DNA of 64,000 nucleotides, from NCBI RefSeq assembly GCF_020686965.1, contig NZ_JAJEPS010000007.1:111555-175554 (forward strand). Direction: 5' to 3'. Below the pieces are notes generated by a model. The model did not search any database, was not told where the DNA came from, and saw only the letters and a list, made by a program, of their open reading frames with translations. Below are positions 8,432 through 16,670 of this stretch, piece by piece; positions within the stretch are counted from its first letter, which is position 1, and each line of letters starts with the position of its first letter. Origin of the DNA: Hominiventricola filiformis. Lineage in GTDB: Bacteria; Bacillota; Clostridia; Lachnospirales; Lachnospiraceae. The position numbers and the translations under genes were made by a program.

Positions 8432-9790
8432 ATGAAATGTTTTAACTGTGGAGCGGACCTTAAGGATTCCGAGTACTGCAGCCAGTGCGGTGCCGATGTA
8501 AAGCTGTACAGCAGGATGCTGAAGCTTTCCAATGCATACTATAATGAAGGTCTGGAGAAGGCAAAGGTACGCGACCTGTCGGGAGCAGTACTGGCATTGC
8601 GCGAAAGTCTGAAGATTAATAAAAAGAATACCAACGCAAGAAACCTTCTGGGACTGGTTTATTATGAGATGGGAATGGCTGTGGAAGCCCTGACCCAGTG
8701 GATCATCAGCCGCAGTTTCCAGAGCAGCAAGAATATTGCAGATGAATATATAGAGTCTATTCAGAATAATCCGGCGCGGCTGGATACGGTAAATACCAGT
8801 TTGAGAAAATACAATCAGGCGCTGGTATATTGCCAGCAGGGAAGTTATGATCTGGCCATTATTCAGCTGAAAAAGGTGCTGTCGGTCAATGGCAAACTTC
8901 TGGACGCACATCTTCTTCTGGCTCTTCTCTATATGAAAGTGGAAAATTATGCGCGTGCCCGCAACGAGATTAAGAAAGTACTGGCAGTGGACTGTAATAA
9001 TACACAGGCACTCCGGTATCTGAAAGAGCTGAACCAGGAGACCGATAAGGATCAGCCGAAGGAAGAAGAGAAGAATAAAGATTATATTGCTTATACAAGA
9101 GATAATGAGACGATCATCCAGCCGGTAGGGGTGAAGGACAATTCTGGATTCCATGCGATTCTGAATGTGGTGATCGGACTGGTGATTGGCGTGGCGGTGA
9201 TGGGACTTCTCATCATGCCGGCTCTGCAGAGTAAGAAGAGCGGAGAACTCAATAAAGCAGTTGCTGAGTACAGTGATCAGGTGGATGCCAAGTCCGCAAC
9301 GCTTGACAGCCTGAAGCAGGAGAATGAATCCCTGAAGCAGCAGGCAGAAGAGGCTACGAAGGCAGCCAGTGATGCAGCGGATAAAGTGAGCAGCTACGAA
9401 GAGCTTCTGAAAGCATATGCCTCCTATTCTGCCGGAGATTCTGCAGCAGCACTGCAGGAACTGGAAGCAATCAATCAGGATACCCTTTCTGATGATGCAA
9501 AGACCTTGTATAGTTCTGTTTTCAGTGAAGTGGGTGTTACGGCAGTAAACGATCTTTACAAAACAGGATATGCGGCATATGAGAAGGGAGATTATGATAC
9601 GGCAATTGCCGATCTTGGAAAATGTTATGAACTGGATAATACCCAGGGAGATGCACTGTATTTCCTGGCAAGATCCTATCATAAATCCGGTGACACTGAG
9701 AATGCAAAAATTTATTACCAGAAAGTCATTGAAGAATTTCCGAACACAAGAAAAGCAACAGACGCAGAAGGTCTGATGAAGGGACTTTAG
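8432..9790 (+). CDS. Membrane-anchored TPR protein with N-terminal zinc ribbon
   Basis: 452 residues. The N-terminus is a zinc ribbon (C3, C6, C16, C19; CxxC-x9-CxxC). Tetratricopeptide-like helical repeats follow, in segments such as ALRESLKINKKNTNARNLLGLVYYEMG and AIIQLKKVLSVNGKLLDAHLLLALLY. One transmembrane helix lies at about residues 242-264, then an external coiled coil (DSLKQENESLKQQAEEATKAA). The C-terminus has another TPR pair, GYAAYEKGDYDTAIADLGKCYELD and ALYFLARSYHKSGDTENAKIYYQKV. The layout suggests a cytoplasmic scaffold tied to an extracytoplasmic one; partners are unknown. A strong terminator follows at 9811. Confidence 0.8.
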   Translation: MKCFNCGADLKDSEYCSQCGADVKLYSRMLKLSNAYYNEGLEKAKVRDLSGAVLALRESLKINKKNTNARNLLGLVYYEMGMAVEALTQWIISRSFQSSKNIADEYIESIQNNPARLDTVNTSLRKYNQALVYCQQGSYDLAIIQLKKVLSVNGKLLDAHLLLALLYMKVENYARARNEIKKVLAVDCNNTQALRYLKELNQETDKDQPKEEEKNKDYIAYTRDNETIIQPVGVKDNSGFHAILNVVIGLVIGVAVMGLLIMPALQSKKSGELNKAVAEYSDQVDAKSATLDSLKQENESLKQQAEEATKAASDAADKVSSYEELLKAYASYSAGDSAAALQELEAINQDTLSDDAKTLYSSVFSEVGVTAVNDLYKTGYAAYEKGDYDTAIADLGKCYELDNTQGDALYFLARSYHKSGDTENAKIYYQKVIEEFPNTRKATDAEGLMKGL

Positions 9791-9810
9791 GAGAACTGCC
9801 CTGAAGAAAG

Positions 9811-9850
9811 GGACGTTGTAATGCACAGCATTACAGCGTCCTTTTTCTTT
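9811..9850 (+). terminator. Intrinsic terminator after the TPR gene
   Basis: GGACGTTGTAATGC (9811-9824) pairs with GCATTACAGCGTCC (9828-9841) over 14 base pairs with one G-U, then TTTTTCTTT. It separates the TPR gene from the spoIIA operon. Confidence 0.9.
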
Positions 9851-9888
9851 GGTCAAAATGAAGCATGCCGCAGAAAGGAGAACTATTT

Positions 9889-10206
9889 ATGGAAATGCTG
9901 GAACAAAAAGGAGGAAGGCTGATCGTCCATCTCCCGGGAGAACTGGATCATCATCATACAGAAAATATCCGGGCAGCGGTGGATCATATGATCCGCACGA
10001 CACCTGTCGGAGAAGTGGAATTTGATTTTTCAGAAACCTTATTTATGGACAGTGCCGGAATCGGACTGCTAATAGGCAGATATCAGATGATGCAGGCATT
10101 TCATGGGCGGATATTGATCAGCCATGTAAATGAGCAGATTGAAAGAATTCTGGAATTATCCGGTATAGAAAAATATATCCGGCTTGAGAAGGAGGAGACC
10201 AGATGA
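9889..10206 (+). CDS. spoIIAA: Anti-sigma F factor antagonist SpoIIAA (STAS domain)
   Basis: 105-residue STAS-domain protein. Dephosphorylated SpoIIAA binds SpoIIAB and frees sigma F in the forespore. The phosphorylatable serine is S55 in FMDSAGIGLLIGRY, the conserved signature. The ATG at 9889 has AAAGGAG eight bases upstream; an in-frame ATG at 9865 precedes that site and is rejected. The stop overlaps the spoIIAB start by four bases (ATGA), so translation is coupled. Transcription would be expected from a sigma-H promoter, as in Bacillus, but I do not see a convincing one in the short gap after the terminator. Confidence 0.95.
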   Translation: MEMLEQKGGRLIVHLPGELDHHHTENIRAAVDHMIRTTPVGEVEFDFSETLFMDSAGIGLLIGRYQMMQAFHGRILISHVNEQIERILELSGIEKYIRLEKEETR

Positions 10207-10631
10207 AAAACGAGATGACACTGGCATTTGACAGTATTTCAGAGAATGAAGCTTTTGCACGGGTGGCGGTATCCGCGTTCATCACGCAGTTGAATCCGAC
10301 ACTGGAGGAGGTAGCAGATATCAGAACAGCAGTGTCGGAGGCGGTGACCAATGCCATTATCCATGGATATCCGGATGAAGTCCGGACGGTGATTGTGCGT
10401 GCCAGACTTACGGATCAGCTGCTGGAACTCTGGGTGAGTGATGAGGGAACCGGAATTGCGAACGTACAAAAAGCAATGGAACCTTTGTACACAACCAGGC
10501 CGGAACTGGAGCGATCCGGAATGGGTTTTATGTTTATGGAAGCATTTATGGATCAGATTCATGTGGAGTCTGCACCCGGTGTCGGGACGACGGTCTATAT
10601 GAAAAAACAGATCGGGCATCAGGATACATAA
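10203..10631 (+). CDS. spoIIAB: Anti-sigma F factor / serine kinase SpoIIAB
   Basis: 142-residue GHKL-fold protein that sequesters sigma F and phosphorylates SpoIIAA. The N box is AVSEAVTNAIIHGYP, the G1 box is VSDEGTGIANV and the G2 region is SGMGFMFMEAFMD, all in the expected order. VESAPGVGTTVYMKK closes the ATP-binding fold. The start codon overlaps the spoIIAA stop by four bases, and sigF follows after 19 bases with AGGAGG between them. This is the classical spoIIA order. Confidence 0.96.
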   Translation: MKNEMTLAFDSISENEAFARVAVSAFITQLNPTLEEVADIRTAVSEAVTNAIIHGYPDEVRTVIVRARLTDQLLELWVSDEGTGIANVQKAMEPLYTTRPELERSGMGFMFMEAFMDQIHVESAPGVGTTVYMKKQIGHQDT

Positions 10632-10650
10632 CAGGAGGATTCATATCTTT

Positions 10651-11373
10651 ATGGAAGACACGATGTTTCTGATAGAAAGATCGCACCATGGGGATAAGGA
10701 AGCCAGAGAAATACTGGTGCGGGAAAATACAGGACTGGTATGGAGTATTGTCCGGCGCTATATGGGGAGAGGCACGGACAGCGAGGATCTGTTTCAGATC
10801 GGAATTATGGGATTGATCAAGGCAATTGACAAATTTGATCTGTCCTACCAGGTGAAGTTTTCTACCTATGCGGTGCCGATGATCGCAGGGGAAATCCGCA
10901 GATTTTTGAGGGATGACGGTATTGTTAAGGTCAGCCGCACACTGAAAGAAAACAGTTGGAAGATCCGGAGGGAGTCAGACTTGTTCCGTCAGAGAAAAGG
11001 AAGGGAGCCGACTGTGAATGAACTGCAGGAGTGTACCGGGATGACGCCGGAGGAGATTGTACAGGCCATGGATTTTTCTGTGGAAGTGGATTCCATCGAC
11101 CGTACTGTCCGTCAGAGTGATGGAAGTGAGATCAGCCTTCTGGACAGGCTGCAGGTAGAAAATACCAGGACCGAGGAACTTCTGAATCGGGTGATGCTTG
11201 AGCAGCTTCTGGCGGAACTGCCGGAGAAAGAGAGAAGGCTGATTATTATGAGATATTTGCAGGATCGTTCCCAGACAGAAGTGGCACGGATGATGGGAGT
11301 GTCCCAGGTGCAGGTGAGCCGTCTGGAAAAGAAGATTCTGAAACAGATGAGGGAGAGACTGACCGGGGAATAA
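10651..11373 (+). CDS. sigF: RNA polymerase sporulation sigma factor SigF (SpoIIAC)
   Basis: 240-residue sigma-70 family factor that starts forespore-specific transcription. Region 2 contains SEDLFQIGIMGLIKAIDKFDLSYQVKFSTYAVPMIAGEIRRFLRDDG; region 3 follows with VNELQECTGMTPEEI. Region 4 has LPEKERRLIIMRYLQDRSQTEVARMMGVSQVQVSRLEKKIL, the promoter-recognition helix-turn-helix. Length and its place directly after spoIIAA-spoIIAB make the SigF call secure over SigG or SigB. AGGAGG lies upstream of the ATG with slightly long spacing. spoVAA starts 50 bases later. Confidence 0.96.
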   Translation: MEDTMFLIERSHHGDKEAREILVRENTGLVWSIVRRYMGRGTDSEDLFQIGIMGLIKAIDKFDLSYQVKFSTYAVPMIAGEIRRFLRDDGIVKVSRTLKENSWKIRRESDLFRQRKGREPTVNELQECTGMTPEEIVQAMDFSVEVDSIDRTVRQSDGSEISLLDRLQVENTRTEELLNRVMLEQLLAELPEKERRLIIMRYLQDRSQTEVARMMGVSQVQVSRLEKKILKQMRERLTGE

Positions 11374-11422
11374 ATCCGGTCAAAATAGCACATACTTGTG
11401 GAAAACGAAAGGCGGTGCAGGT

Positions 11423-12049
11423 ATGAGTGAGATTCTGTATATGAAAATAGAACGGAACAGCCGGGTAACACATGCAGATGTGAGACTTGGAGACGTGGCA
11501 GGGCTGGAGTGCGTGAACCGTTCTGTCACGGCCAGACTGAATGCAATGAGAATTCTCCGGTTCCGGGAGCAGGAAGTGAAGCGGTATGTCATATCTGTCA
11601 TGAAGGTGATCGAGATGATTCATGAACTGTATCCGCAACTGGAAATACAGAACCTGGGAGAATCAGAATTCATTGTGGAATACGATATTTCGGTGCAGAA
11701 ATCGGAAATTCTGGAAATCGTAAAAGTGGCAGTACTGTGTGTATTGATATTCATCGGTTCCGCATTCTCTATTATGGTATTTAACAATGATGTGGGGGTT
11801 GATGATGTCTTTGCCAGGACCTATGAGCTCCTGACTGGACAGCCATCCAGTGGATATACAGTGATGGAACTGATGTATTCGGTGGGGATTGCCGTTGGCA
11901 TAATCGTTTTTTACAATCATTTTGGAAAAAAAAGATTTACGGATGATCCGACACCGATAGAAGTGCAGATGCGTCTGTATGAGGACGATGTGAATACCGC
12001 GCTGGCCGCGGAAAGCAGCCGGAGGAATAAAACCATTGATGTGGATTAG
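11423..12049 (+). CDS. spoVAA: Stage V sporulation protein AA (SpoVAA)
   Basis: 208-residue membrane protein of the SpoVA system, which moves dipicolinic acid into the forespore and out during germination. The N-terminal soluble part has the family pattern LYMKIERNSRVTHADVRLGDVAGLECVN. It is followed by two membrane helices, VKVAVLCVLIFIGSAFSIMVF and MELMYSVGIAVGIIVFYNHFG, and a TPIEVQMRLYEDDVN tail. I chose the ATG at 11423 over a TTG at 11396 because it follows AAAGGCGGTG. It overlaps spoVAB by 11 bases. Its position after sigF mirrors the spoIIA-spoVA linkage of Bacillus. Confidence 0.9.
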   Translation: MSEILYMKIERNSRVTHADVRLGDVAGLECVNRSVTARLNAMRILRFREQEVKRYVISVMKVIEMIHELYPQLEIQNLGESEFIVEYDISVQKSEILEIVKVAVLCVLIFIGSAFSIMVFNNDVGVDDVFARTYELLTGQPSSGYTVMELMYSVGIAVGIIVFYNHFGKKRFTDDPTPIEVQMRLYEDDVNTALAAESSRRNKTIDVD

Positions 12050-12458
12050 GATGATTTTTCTGCCCGGGATGGTTGGTCTTGCCAGCGGTCTTGCAGTGGC
12101 AGGTGGCATGTTTGCGCTTCTGATTGCGCTGGGAGTAATTGCAAGATTTGCAGGAAAGACCAATACGGCATCCTGGGTACTTTATTATGAGGATGCCGCC
12201 GCATTGGGCGGCATTTTCGGAAATCTGTTCAGTCTGTATCAGTTCCGTATCCCGGTTGGAATTACCGGAGCTGCATTATTTGGGTTGTTTTCCGGAATAT
12301 TTACCGGTACCTGGGCCATGGCTCTCACAGAGATTGTAGATGCTGTTCCGGTTTTCACCAGACGGATCCATCTGAAAGAAGGAATTCCATGGCTCATTCT
12401 TGCCATGGCTCTGGGACGGAGTCTGGGAGCATGGCTGCATGCCCGTTTCGGTTATTGA
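12039..12458 (+). CDS. spoVAB: Stage V sporulation protein AB (SpoVAB)
   Basis: 139-residue, almost wholly hydrophobic protein with about four membrane segments (GLASGLAVAGGMFALLIALGVI, AALGGIFGNLFSLYQ, AALFGLFSGIFTGTWAMAL, PWLILAMALGRSLGA). EIVDAVPVFTRR is typical of SpoVAB. Its start overlaps spoVAA; a TTG three bases upstream and an ATG at 12051 are alternatives, and GGAGG at 12021-12025 serves the first two. Its stop overlaps by seven bases the stop of the convergent ABC-F gene, so there is no room for a terminator and the rest of spoVA is not downstream. Confidence 0.88.
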   Translation: MWIRMIFLPGMVGLASGLAVAGGMFALLIALGVIARFAGKTNTASWVLYYEDAAALGGIFGNLFSLYQFRIPVGITGAALFGLFSGIFTGTWAMALTEIVDAVPVFTRRIHLKEGIPWLILAMALGRSLGAWLHARFGY

Positions 12459-14308
12459 ACATCCGGTTCCGGGTGAAACTCGGCCCACTTGTCGTACCAG
12501 ACAAGGCAGGCGGCGGTATACTGTTCATTCAGACGGTCCAGGGTTTCCTGCCAGAGAGAGGCTGAAGCAGGATCCGTCCAGGAAAGATATTCATCGTATG
12601 TATTCCAGTGTTGTGTCAGTGCTTCCTGCACCTGTTCCACAGGTTCAAAGGACAGTCGGAGCTGCCAGTCTTCATAAGCACGCTCCGTATCCTGCTCACG
12701 CAGACGGTGACGCTCCGGAAGAGGCACGCTCTGAAGACCGCTTATGAGGGCCTGCTCTTCCGCACGGATACAGGCGGCGGGATCGGCGGCGGCTGCTCTG
12801 GCTTTCCGTTCCAGATAATGCTCATAGCCGAAGGGATAGTAAAGTACGGAATGGTCATCAAAGATCAGCAGAGATTCGGCTACCTGACGGATAAAATACC
12901 GGTCATGGGATACGAAGAGCAGGGTGCCGGTATAGGCCTGAAATGCGGATTCCAGGGTTTCTCTGGCGGGAATGTCCATGTGGTTGGTCGGCTCATCCAG
13001 CAGAAAGAAATTCGGCCTGCTCTGGAAAAGTTCGGCCAGTACCAGACGGGATTTTTCACCGCCGGACAGGGAAGAGACTTTTTTGGAAGCTGCTTTTCCG
13101 GAGAAAAGGAATGCTCCTAGAATCTGCCGGACATCCTTCTCTGTAAGAGACGGAAACAGTTCATGGAAATGTTCCGCCACGGTGAGATCGGAAGAAAGAG
13201 CAGCGGTCTGCTGGTCAAAATATCCGATCAGGACATTGAGCCCCAGGCTGCAGGTACCTTTTACCGGCGGCAGCAGTCCGGCGGCCGTTTTCAGAAAAGT
13301 AGACTTTCCGGCACCGTTTGGACCGATGATACCGATCTTCTGTCCGCGTCGAATTCGCAGGGATAATTCCAGCAAAGACCTGTCATAACCGATCTGCAAA
13401 TGCTCTGCTTCCAGTACCCATTTGGCACTGCGGATTTCCGGGTCAATGGAACCGGTGAAAATATGTGCGTCATCTTCGACAGGTTTTTCCACCTTCGGCA
13501 TCCGCTCCAGAATTTTTTTCCGGGAGCGTGCAAAGGCGGCTTTTTTCGGTTTATGTTTGAAGCGTTCGATGAGTTCTTCCAGACGTTCGATTTCTTCCTG
13601 CTGCTGTTTCCATGCTTTGGCCTGAAGAGAGTGTTCTTTTTGTTTCTGCGCCTTAAAAGAGGAGTAATTTCCAACATAGCGGTGCAGTTTCCGGTTTTGA
13701 AATTCCCAGACGGTATCTGCCGTGCGGTCCAGGAAAAAGCGGTCATGGGATACCATAACGACAGCTCCCGGATAACTGCGCAGATAATCTTCCAGCCATT
13801 CAACGGTCTCTACATCCAGATGGTTGGTCGGTTCATCCAGCAGCAGGAGATCCGGTTTCAGCAGAAGCAGACGGATCATTGCGATTTTAGTCTGTTCGCC
13901 TCCGGAAAACTGTTCAAGCCGCTTCTTTTTATCTTCCTTTGTAAAACCAAAGCCGGTAAAGACCCGGTCGTATTCCTGCTCCCATGCGAAACGCTCCCGG
14001 TCCCATTTATCCGGACAGGGGCAGCATTTCAGAAGTTCTTTTTCCACCGTGACGGACAGATCGGAAAATGCCTGCTGGGACAAAAAACCGGTGGTTGTTT
14101 TTCTGGAAGTATAGATTTCCGGGGAAATACTTTTATCGTCCCGGTCAAGTGCCAGTTCACCGGCAAGAAGTCGAAGCAGGGTAGTCTTACCGCATCCGTT
14201 TCTGCCGATGACGGCAATTTTTTCGTTTCCGCGGATTTCAAAATGAAAATGGGACAGAACCGTCTGACCGCCGATGCTTAAGGTTCCGTCCTGAATCTGT
14301 AACAGCAT
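12452..14308 (-). CDS. ABC-F family ATP-binding protein
   Basis: 618 residues with two nucleotide-binding domains and no membrane segment, the layout of ABC-F translation factors that act at the ribosomal E site. The first domain has Walker A GRNGCGKTT (35-43), signature FSGGEQTK and Walker B LLLDEPTNHLD. A basic coiled linker follows (EEIERLEELIERFKHKPKKAAFARSRKKILERM). The second domain has GPNGAGKST, LSGGEKSR and FLLDEPTNHMD. A C-terminal extension of about 110 residues ends near DKWAEFHPEPD. Members include housekeeping factors and antibiotic-resistance proteins; sequence alone does not separate them here. GGAGA precedes the ATG. It sits between the two halves of the spoVA genes. Confidence 0.9.
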   Translation of the reverse strand: MLLQIQDGTLSIGGQTVLSHFHFEIRGNEKIAVIGRNGCGKTTLLRLLAGELALDRDDKSISPEIYTSRKTTTGFLSQQAFSDLSVTVEKELLKCCPCPDKWDRERFAWEQEYDRVFTGFGFTKEDKKKRLEQFSGGEQTKIAMIRLLLLKPDLLLLDEPTNHLDVETVEWLEDYLRSYPGAVVMVSHDRFFLDRTADTVWEFQNRKLHRYVGNYSSFKAQKQKEHSLQAKAWKQQQEEIERLEELIERFKHKPKKAAFARSRKKILERMPKVEKPVEDDAHIFTGSIDPEIRSAKWVLEAEHLQIGYDRSLLELSLRIRRGQKIGIIGPNGAGKSTFLKTAAGLLPPVKGTCSLGLNVLIGYFDQQTAALSSDLTVAEHFHELFPSLTEKDVRQILGAFLFSGKAASKKVSSLSGGEKSRLVLAELFQSRPNFFLLDEPTNHMDIPARETLESAFQAYTGTLLFVSHDRYFIRQVAESLLIFDDHSVLYYPFGYEHYLERKARAAAADPAACIRAEEQALISGLQSVPLPERHRLREQDTERAYEDWQLRLSFEPVEQVQEALTQHWNTYDEYLSWTDPASASLWQETLDRLNEQYTAACLVWYDKWAEFHPEPDVQ

Positions 14309-14380
14309 AATGTCTCCTGTATGAAAGTGTCTGTGGGCACTGTAGTTCTCTTACGTAAATATAGCAGAAAGAGGGCAGCG

Positions 14381-14830
14381 TTACAAGAATAACCAGAAGA
14401 TCAGTCCCAGAATCCAGGAGGTGACAACACCGTAAAGAATAACGGGACCGGCGATGGTGAAGATCTTGGAACCGATTCCGAAGACCTGTCCTTCCTTCTT
14501 GTATTCGATGGCGGCTGAGGCAACGCCGTTGGCAAACCCGGTGATGGGAACGAGAGCGCCGGCTCCGCCCCATTTAGCAATGGAGGGGTAGAGGTTAAAG
14601 CCGGTTAGAAGGACGCTTAAGAGAACGAGAAGAATGGAACACCAGGTTCCGGCAGCCTCCTCTTCAAGCCCCATGGACAGACCGGTGTTGATAAGAAACT
14701 GTCCCAGTACACAGATGAGTCCCCCAGTGAGAAATGCTTTTCCCATTTCTAGCGGCAGGCTGTGGGTGGGCGTAACTTCCTTGATATATTTCTGATACTT
14801 CTGTTTCTGTTCTTTATTGAGACTGTTCAT
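14381..14830 (-). CDS. spoVAC: Stage V sporulation protein AC (SpoVAC)
   Basis: 149-residue membrane protein. The opening KYIKEVTPTHSLPLEMGKAFLTGGLICVLGQ and the later GAGALVPITGFANGVASAAIEYKKEGQVFGIG match SpoVAC rather than the shorter SpoVAE, which lacks the N-terminal arm. SpoVAC is a channel-forming component of dipicolinate transport in the spore inner membrane. The start at 14830 has GAAAGGAG just upstream; a longer frame reaching back into spoVAD is out of frame with that gene and is not used. It follows spoVAD by 13 bases, the reverse of the usual AC-AD order. I see no spoVAE after it. Confidence 0.85.
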   Translation of the reverse strand: MNSLNKEQKQKYQKYIKEVTPTHSLPLEMGKAFLTGGLICVLGQFLINTGLSMGLEEEAAGTWCSILLVLLSVLLTGFNLYPSIAKWGGAGALVPITGFANGVASAAIEYKKEGQVFGIGSKIFTIAGPVILYGVVTSWILGLIFWLFL

Positions 14831-14843
14831 TGAAAATCTCCTT

Positions 14844-15872
14844 TCAACAATGTTCCAGCACGATGCCATGGGCAATGCCGGGGATGGAATGACCTTCATT
14901 GAAGCTGACCTTGGATAAGAGAGCTCCGGTCGGGAGAAAGAGCACCCGTTTCCATTCGCCGCGTCTGAGTTTTGGCAGAATATAGGATGCCAGCACAGAA
15001 GCGGAACAGCCGCAGCCGGAGCCGCCTGCGTGAGTATCCTGGGTATTCGGGTCATAGATCAGGATGCCGCAGTCTTCGTGACGGTCACCAGGTTCAATAT
15101 TCTGTTCCCGCAGGAGATCCTTTAAAATAATCTGTCCGACGCTGCCCAGATCACCGGTAATGATCCGGTCATAATCTTCGACGGTTCTGCCTGTATCATG
15201 GAGATGCCGGGCAATTGTATCAGCTGCTGCAGGTGCCATGGCGGCACCCATATGCATGGAATCTTTCACCCCATAATCCACGATTTTTCCGGTGGTGATT
15301 CCGGTGATGCAGACAGATGAAGGGGAAGAGGACAGGAAGTCTTCGGAGGCAAGGAGAAAGGCTCCCGCGCCGGTAACCGTCCAGGTAGTTGACAGGGGAC
15401 GCTGTCCGGCATATTCCAGGGGAAATCGAAATTCCTTTTCTGCACTGGCAAAATGACTGGAAGTCAGTGCCATCACACATCCGGCATAACCGGCACTGAT
15501 ACACATGGCAGCCAGAGAGAGACTTTCACCGCAGGTGGAACAGGCACCGTAGAGTCCGAACAGAGGAATCTGCAGTTCCATGATGCCGTAAGAGGTGGCG
15601 ATGCCCTGGGCCAGAAGATCACCGGCAAAAAGATAGCGGACTTCTTCTTCTGTGAGACCCGTTTTTTCCAGTACTTTTCGTGCGGTCCGAAGCTGTAGCT
15701 CGCTTTCTGCCTCCTCCCATGTGTTTTTGCCGAATTTTGGATCTTCCTCGATACAGTCGAAGAGATGTCCGAGCGGTCCGTCACTTTCTTTGCTTCCAAC
15801 AATGGAAGCTGCCCCGATGATACGGGGAGGACGGTCAAAGAGCAGAGTTGCTTTTCCGGTAATCTGTGCCAT
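14844..15872 (-). CDS. spoVAD: Stage V sporulation protein AD (SpoVAD)
   Basis: 342 residues with a thiolase-like fold; SpoVAD binds dipicolinic acid directly on the spore membrane. Family landmarks are the N-terminal PPRIIGAASIVGSKESDGPLG, FAGDLLAQGIATSYG, GLYGACSTCGESLSLAA (the cysteine position of thiolases), and the C-terminal THAGGSGCGCSASVL. Length is normal. AGGAAGG lies before the ATG. It is the first gene of a two-gene minus-strand unit with spoVAC. In Bacillus this operon is read by sigma G; a CAAACTA near 15903 on the minus strand resembles the -10 of that factor but the -35 is poor. Confidence 0.93.
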   Translation of the reverse strand: MAQITGKATLLFDRPPRIIGAASIVGSKESDGPLGHLFDCIEEDPKFGKNTWEEAESELQLRTARKVLEKTGLTEEEVRYLFAGDLLAQGIATSYGIMELQIPLFGLYGACSTCGESLSLAAMCISAGYAGCVMALTSSHFASAEKEFRFPLEYAGQRPLSTTWTVTGAGAFLLASEDFLSSSPSSVCITGITTGKIVDYGVKDSMHMGAAMAPAAADTIARHLHDTGRTVEDYDRIITGDLGSVGQIILKDLLREQNIEPGDRHEDCGILIYDPNTQDTHAGGSGCGCSASVLASYILPKLRRGEWKRVLFLPTGALLSKVSFNEGHSIPGIAHGIVLEHC

Positions 15873-15993
15873 ATAAGAACCTTCCTTTCTAATATTTATC
15901 TATAGTTTGTGTAAATTTTCAAAAAATAGTGCACAAAATGAAAAAAATGTGGTATGCTGATTACAGTTTTGGGCAAATGAGAGAGGAGAATAT

Positions 15994-16572
15994 ATGAGAA
16001 AAAAGTCGCATATTGCACTGGCAGGTTTTCTGGTACGGGGAATGGACAATGAGGTACTGAACCACAGATGGAAATCTTTCTATTTTGGGAATGTGCTCCC
16101 GGATTGTAAATGGTCATTCGTGACTATGCGCCATGAGTATGATGGAACTTTTGAGATGACAGCAGCGCTTTTGAAGTCACTGGCAGAGGAGAGTGGTTAC
16201 TGGTCCATGGATACGGCATCCTTTGTGACTGATCTGGGGCAGGTATTTCATTTTCTGGCAGATTATTTTACGTATCCTCACAATGCCCATTATCCGGGGA
16301 ATATCAAAGATCACTGCACTTATGAAAATCAGCTGAAACATGGATTGAGGGCATATATCCGCAGCGGACACGCCGTGTTCGCAGGAGGGTGCCACAGACG
16401 GCTGAATTCCGTGGATGACATTTTGGACTATATCCGCGAGATGCATGACGAATATATGAGACAGCCGGGAAGTGTGGAGAATGACTGCAAATATATTACG
16501 ACAGTCTGCTCCAATGTACTGGTTTCTCTTCCGCAGTTTGCAGGTGTGGCAGCGATGGCATACGCAGGCTGA
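15994..16572 (+). CDS. Zinc-dependent phospholipase C-like protein
   Basis: 192 residues related to the zinc-dependent phospholipase C fold (PF00882-like). Potential metal ligands recur along the chain: HIALAGFLV at the N-terminus, GNVLPDCKW, RHEYDG, LGQVFHFLADYFTYPHNAHY and CTYENQLKHGL, a spacing of His/Asp typical of the all-helical PLC core. No signal peptide is visible, so it may act in the cytoplasm or may no longer be an enzyme. GAGAGGAG precedes the ATG. It is transcribed alone, divergently from spoVAD, and ends at a strong terminator. Confidence 0.72.
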   Translation: MRKKSHIALAGFLVRGMDNEVLNHRWKSFYFGNVLPDCKWSFVTMRHEYDGTFEMTAALLKSLAEESGYWSMDTASFVTDLGQVFHFLADYFTYPHNAHYPGNIKDHCTYENQLKHGLRAYIRSGHAVFAGGCHRRLNSVDDILDYIREMHDEYMRQPGSVENDCKYITTVCSNVLVSLPQFAGVAAMAYAG

Positions 16573-16575
16573 TTG

Positions 16576-16646
16576 AAAGACCGCATTGCAGGCGGAGAAC
16601 TTTTGCAGAATGTAAATGTCCTCCTGCCGGCTGCGGTCTTTTTTTA
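16576..16646 (+). terminator. Intrinsic terminator after the phospholipase-like gene
   Basis: AAAGACCGCA (16576-16585) pairs with TGCGGTCTTT (16632-16641), with a further GC-rich inner helix (GGCGGAG region with CTCCTGCC), followed by TTTTTAT. Confidence 0.85.
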
Positions 16647-16670
16647 TCAGAAAGCAAAAGGAGAAAAAAG

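Noticed and set aside
8402..9856. 484-residue open frame on the minus strand opposite the TPR gene
   Set aside because: It lies wholly antisense to a well-supported gene, has a cysteine- and isoleucine-rich composition typical of shadow frames, and no ribosome binding site.
13400..14281. 293-residue plus-strand frame inside the ABC-F gene
   Set aside because: It is the complement of conserved ABC motifs; phenylalanine-rich translation with no recognisable domain.
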